A stretch of DNA of 9,627 nucleotides from a candidate division Zixibacteria bacterium 4484_93 (GTDB taxonomy: Bacteria; UBP14; UBA6098; 4484-93), in contig NATO01000059.1 in assembly GCA_002085385.1 (NCBI GenBank), forward strand, positions 1 to 9,627. The letters run 5' to 3'. Under the pieces are notes generated by a model. The model did not search any database. It was given only the letters and a program-made list of their open reading frames with translations, and was not told the origin of the DNA. Shown here one piece after another: positions 6,415-9,627 of the stretch (within the stretch, counting starts at the first letter, position 1; each line of letters starts with the position of its first letter). A program made the position numbers and the translations under genes.

Positions 6415-9400
6415 ATGAGAGCTTTTGTTCTCACACTTATTCTGCTTACCACTATTTTTTGCTCTGCAGAAGCACAGGATACGCTATCCCTCTTTAAGAG
6501 TTTTGCAGGCGATGAGTCGGGTGCATACTATGGCTGGTCAGCCTGCGGCGTAAATCTGATAGGGGATGAATATCCCGAACTCATTATTGGGACACCTATG
6601 AGGAATTCATCCCGTGGAGCGGTATTCATCTATCGCGGTGGACCGGATATGGACAGTCTGCCAGATTTCATCATAGAGGGTGAGGAAGAGCGCGACCAGT
6701 TCGGCATATCGGTATCCCCGGCAGGCGACTTCAATGGAGATGGCTTCTCCGATTTGCTTGTCGGCGCAAATGTCTCACTCGGCATAGGTAAAGCCTATAT
6801 CTTCTTCGGCGGACCGGCATTCGATGGTATCCCTGATGTCGAGATGGCGGGGCGTGAGTTCGTTGATAACTATGGCTACGCGGTAACTGGGCTCGGAGAC
6901 ATAAATGGAGACGGCTTCGATGATGTGGCGGTCGGTGCCCTTTACAACGATGCACTCGGAGACCGAACTGGGCAGGTCTATATCTACTTCGGTGGGGAAA
7001 CAGCGGATGGCGAGGCAGACATCGTCCTGACCGGGCTTGATTCACTGAACGACTTCGGGTGCGACCTCGATGGCGGATACGACATAAACGGAGATGGTGC
7101 GCCCGACCTGATTGTTGGTTCTGTTCAGGCTGGAAGATACTGGGAGGCTCCAGGGCTTGCCGAGATTTTCTTCGGTGGCGAGCTGCTCGACACAATCCCC
7201 GATGTAATCGTCAGTGGCGAGGACACGATGGACTTCTTTGGCGGAGTTGTAGCAGGGCTCGGAGATATGAACGGGGATGGATACGATGATTTCGCGTCGG
7301 GGGCATATCATCACCACGGGGATGCAGAATCCTCTGGAAAGGTTTATGTCTATCTTGGCGGTGAGGAGACAGACAGCATTCCCGACCTTATCATCGAGGG
7401 GCACGGTGAGGAGCAGAATCTCGGCACAAACACATCCTCCGTCGGCGACATAAATGGAGACGGGTTTTTCGACCTTGCGGTTGCCTCGAGCTATGACCCC
7501 ATAACAGGCACTCCCGGCGGTATGGTCAGTATATACTTTGGCGGCGAAAGCCTCGATACTATCCCGGATATAGTGATGTTTGCCGAGAACTACGGCGACC
7601 GTTTCGGCTGGAGTATAAGACGCATCGGCGACATAAACGGCGATGGATACGAGGACATAGTCATAACCGCGGCTCGGGCTGACTGCTATCGGGAGGACGA
7701 TGGCAAGGCTTATATCTATCTTGGATATGCATCGAACAGACCGCCCGAGGCAGAATTGCTATCCCCCCCTATAGGAGCAATTAGCTCCTGCCCTGACCAA
7801 AAGATAAGCTTCCTGATAACAGACGACGGTGAGATAGATGCCGAGAGTATCCATCTGCTGGTGAACGGGGTGGAGTATACAGCGGATTCCCCCGAGCTTT
7901 CGCTCTCGGACAGCCTGCTCGAATTTTATCCAACCAGTCCCTTCTCAAACGGTGATACGATTAGATTCTCTCTTATAAATTTATCCGATACCGAGGGTGC
8001 CTGCATAGGTGAGCCGGTATCGGGGTATTTCATCGTCGATACGGAACCGCCTCTGGCGGAGGTAATCTCACCAAGTCCTGGGAGTATCCTGACAATCCGT
8101 CAGCCGGAGATTATGTTCGTGCTCTGGGATAACATAAGCGGCGTCGATTACGACTCGCTTACATTTATTATAAACGATAGTGTCGTTTCCATACCGGATT
8201 CGGCTCTGACATTTGCCGGAGACACACTCATCATATCAACAGTAAAGGCGGGAATCATACTCGAGGACAGGGAAACGCTTTCCATCTGCTTAACAGATAT
8301 TATGGATTCTCCTGATATCTGCTCTCCGAACAGGCTCGATGGAGCCATTTGCACGGAATTTGAGGTCAATCTTGTTTTCACCTGCGAGCTTGTTGTATCC
8401 TCCTTCCCGCTCAATCCGCAGCGGCTCTACTTCGGGCTGGCAAGGGGAGCGACAGACGGGTTCGATTTCCTCGTCGACAGGATTATGCTCCCACCCATAG
8501 GAGCCTCTGTCGATGCGAAGTTCTACATCGAGGATGAAAGATACTATGCACTGCACCATCTTGCAAACGACTACCGCGGAACGGACAGCGATACAACCGT
8601 CTGGTGCATAGAAACCAGTGGAGAAGGGGATGCGACAGTATCCTGGAACCCCGAGATGCTTGGAGAAGGTGTGTTCCTTCTGAACAACTGGCTGGATATG
8701 AAGTCGTATGACAGCTTTCGGTTCACCCTCGGAGAGACATTGACAATACATTTCTTCTTCAAGCCACAGATAGAGTTTCCCATCCAACTCTCCAACGGCT
8801 GGAACCTCGTCTCACTCCCTGTGTATCCATCATCTTACAGAACAGACGAACTTTTCCCATCGTTAGCATTCGTCTATGATAACCCGAGAGGGTGCTTCTT
8901 TGCCCCCGAACGACATATAACAGGCTCAGGGTATTTTGTCCACTCGAGCCTGCCGGAAACGACCCTTATTGTCGGCATCCCGATAGAGAAGATAAGAACG
9001 GAACTTTTCCCCGGCTGGAACCTCATCTCCGCAACGAACGAGACTACCTCCCTCCCGGATGGACTCGTCATACCACCTGCTTACCGGTTCAGAACATCCC
9101 CACCGCTGTATCTCCCGGAAACAGAGCTTTCCCCCGGAAACGGATACTGGGTGCTCTCACGAGGAGAAGGGATGCTCGATATACCGGCCGAAGGGACAAG
9201 ATACCTCCTCTCTATGTCGGATGACTCACGCTATCTCAAGACATTCGGTGCGCTACCACCGTTTATTACACAGGAGGATAGCCCTCACTCAGGCGAGGTT
9301 TTTATCTACCCGAATCCATTCAATTCAACAGTTCGTTTCTCCGCCCCAGATGGAAAAATCGAGCGGATTGAGATATTCAACATCAACGGTGAGCTGGTGT

Positions 9401-9525
9401 TCCATAGCGAAGCGGAAGGTAAGACTGTTTCCTGGGAGCCAAAATCTCTCCCATCAGGGATGTATCTCGTGCGGGTAAAAGCCCCAGGTAAAACCTTCCG
9501 AACAAGGGTTCTCTTCTTGAGATAA
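6415..9525 (+). CDS. Large secreted FG-GAP propeller protein with C-terminal secretion-sorting-type domain
   Basis: The 1036 residues begin with a signal peptide (about 1-20, cleavage likely after AEA). Residues about 25-441 form seven FG-GAP blades, a full integrin-alpha-type propeller. Six carry the calcium loop D-x-N-G-D-G at 105, 162, 223, 284, 345 and 406; the first has a degenerate NLIGDE at 47-52. Two Ig-like modules follow (about 442-541 and 543-650), the second opening with TEPPLAEVISPSPGSIL. Residues about 652-782 form another beta-rich module (ATDGFDFLVD...LPPIGA, NDYRGTDSD). Two GWNL copies occupy about 790-935. The last 75 residues (VFIYPNPFNSTVRFS to SGMYLVRVK) are a type 9 secretion or FlgD-like sorting domain. 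It is probably exported and held at or shed from the surface, perhaps as an adhesin. No catalytic motif is visible. The start has a strong AGGAGG. Function is not recognised. Confidence 0.93.
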   Translation: MRAFVLTLILLTTIFCSAEAQDTLSLFKSFAGDESGAYYGWSACGVNLIGDEYPELIIGTPMRNSSRGAVFIYRGGPDMDSLPDFIIEGEEERDQFGISVSPAGDFNGDGFSDLLVGANVSLGIGKAYIFFGGPAFDGIPDVEMAGREFVDNYGYAVTGLGDINGDGFDDVAVGALYNDALGDRTGQVYIYFGGETADGEADIVLTGLDSLNDFGCDLDGGYDINGDGAPDLIVGSVQAGRYWEAPGLAEIFFGGELLDTIPDVIVSGEDTMDFFGGVVAGLGDMNGDGYDDFASGAYHHHGDAESSGKVYVYLGGEETDSIPDLIIEGHGEEQNLGTNTSSVGDINGDGFFDLAVASSYDPITGTPGGMVSIYFGGESLDTIPDIVMFAENYGDRFGWSIRRIGDINGDGYEDIVITAARADCYREDDGKAYIYLGYASNRPPEAELLSPPIGAISSCPDQKISFLITDDGEIDAESIHLLVNGVEYTADSPELSLSDSLLEFYPTSPFSNGDTIRFSLINLSDTEGACIGEPVSGYFIVDTEPPLAEVISPSPGSILTIRQPEIMFVLWDNISGVDYDSLTFIINDSVVSIPDSALTFAGDTLIISTVKAGIILEDRETLSICLTDIMDSPDICSPNRLDGAICTEFEVNLVFTCELVVSSFPLNPQRLYFGLARGATDGFDFLVDRIMLPPIGASVDAKFYIEDERYYALHHLANDYRGTDSDTTVWCIETSGEGDATVSWNPEMLGEGVFLLNNWLDMKSYDSFRFTLGETLTIHFFFKPQIEFPIQLSNGWNLVSLPVYPSSYRTDELFPSLAFVYDNPRGCFFAPERHITGSGYFVHSSLPETTLIVGIPIEKIRTELFPGWNLISATNETTSLPDGLVIPPAYRFRTSPPLYLPETELSPGNGYWVLSRGEGMLDIPAEGTRYLLSMSDDSRYLKTFGALPPFITQEDSPHSGEVFIYPNPFNSTVRFSAPDGKIERIEIFNINGELVFHSEAEGKTVSWEPKSLPSGMYLVRVKAPGKTFRTRVLFLR
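6487..7737 (+). repeat. Seven tandem FG-GAP blade repeats within the secreted protein
   Basis: Blades 3 to 7 repeat with an exact period of 61 residues (183 bases); the first two spacings are 59 and 57. Each unit runs FG....G.GD-x-NGDG..D..VG..........VYIYFGG...D..PD....G. The DNA copies have diverged, so recent expansion is not evident. Seven units make one closed propeller with nothing left over. Confidence 0.9.
8782..9219 (+). repeat. Duplicated GWNL module within the secreted protein
   Basis: The copies run from NGWNLVSLP (794-802) to GSGYFV (837-842) and from PGWNLIS (866-872) to GNGYWV (908-913). The distance between the landmark motifs is 42 and 41 residues. The DNA at the start of each copy shares CGGCTGGAACCTC. 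Such modules are common before the sorting tail of large exported proteins of FCB-like bacteria; their role is unknown. Confidence 0.7.
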
Positions 9526-9535
9526 AAGGATATGT

Positions 9536-9627
9536 ATGAGGACATTTTACAGGCTAAAGAAATACATAATACGCTACAAATGGTATTATATATTCGGCTT
9601 TTTTCTCCTTATCATCGTTGACGGGCT
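9536..9627 (+). CDS. N-terminus of a membrane protein, probably an ABC exporter (3'-partial)
   Basis: The ATG at 9536 has AAAGGA five bases upstream and lies only 10 bases after the stop of the secreted-protein gene. The visible residues are a basic, aromatic-rich start (MRTFYRLKKYIIRYKWYY) followed by the first membrane span (IFGFFLLIIVDG), which runs off the window. This pattern is typical of the N-terminus of ABC-type exporters with fused permease and ATPase, but no diagnostic motif is reached. A second ATG at 9532 in another frame leads to a stop after 29 codons and is rejected. The close spacing suggests co-transcription with the upstream gene. Confidence 0.6.
   Translation, partial: MRTFYRLKKYIIRYKWYYIFGFFLLIIVDG

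Noticed and set aside
7773..7789. AGGAGC-aatta-GCTCCT hairpin
   Set aside because: It lies within coding sequence for a linker after the propeller, has no T tract, and fits chance codon use.
9532..9621. Short frame from the ATG at 9532
   Set aside because: It stops after 29 codons and shows no domain, whereas the ATG at 9536 gives a basic start and a membrane span running off the window.

Overview
The window reads as a gene-dense stretch of an anaerobic, possibly thermophilic, uncultured bacterium. Three things point that way: a divergent FAD-dependent thymidylate synthase, Rnf-type electron-transport subunits, and an Fe-S (type 4) uracil-DNA glycosylase. The large secreted protein ends in a 'YPNPFN' tail like the sorting domain of FCB-group and WOR-3-like phyla, and its middle resembles proteins of those lineages. 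This placement is inference from protein style, not a phylogeny. No rRNA, tRNA, CRISPR array, transposase or phage gene was seen. No stretch above 300 bases lacks a gene; the longest gap is about 110 bp, between the UDG and ClC genes.

Layout: (1) 2-814 (+), ThyX-like protein whose frame is open at the left edge and probably continues upstream. (2) 884-3421 (+), rnfC-rnfD-rnfG with overlapping stops and starts behind a clear promoter. rnfE, rnfA and rnfB do not follow; the next gene is convergent and overlaps the rnfG end by 55 bp. RnfD lacks about 100-120 central residues, including the usual FMN-attachment region. (3) 3367-4967 (-), a two-gene operon joined by an ATGA overlap: type 4 uracil-DNA glycosylase with a cysteine-rich C-terminal extension, then a predicted outer-membrane barrel. 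(4) 5077-6363 (+), a ClC-type anion channel or exchanger, divergent from the UDG gene. (5) 6415-9525 (+), a 1036-residue secreted protein with a seven-bladed FG-GAP propeller, Ig-like modules, a duplicated GWNL module and a C-terminal sorting-type domain. (6) 9536-end (+), the first residues of a membrane protein, probably an ABC exporter.

Three forward promoters share TTGA(C/T)(A/T), a 15-17 bp spacer and TAAATT, which gives a local view of the housekeeping promoter. The genes do not form one pathway. The most unusual part is the rnfCDG cluster: a normal-looking RnfC joined to a shortened RnfD and an RnfG with an atypical flavin-attachment motif, without the other three subunits. It may be a split Rnf operon, a reduced variant complex, or a decaying remnant; the sequence alone does not decide.
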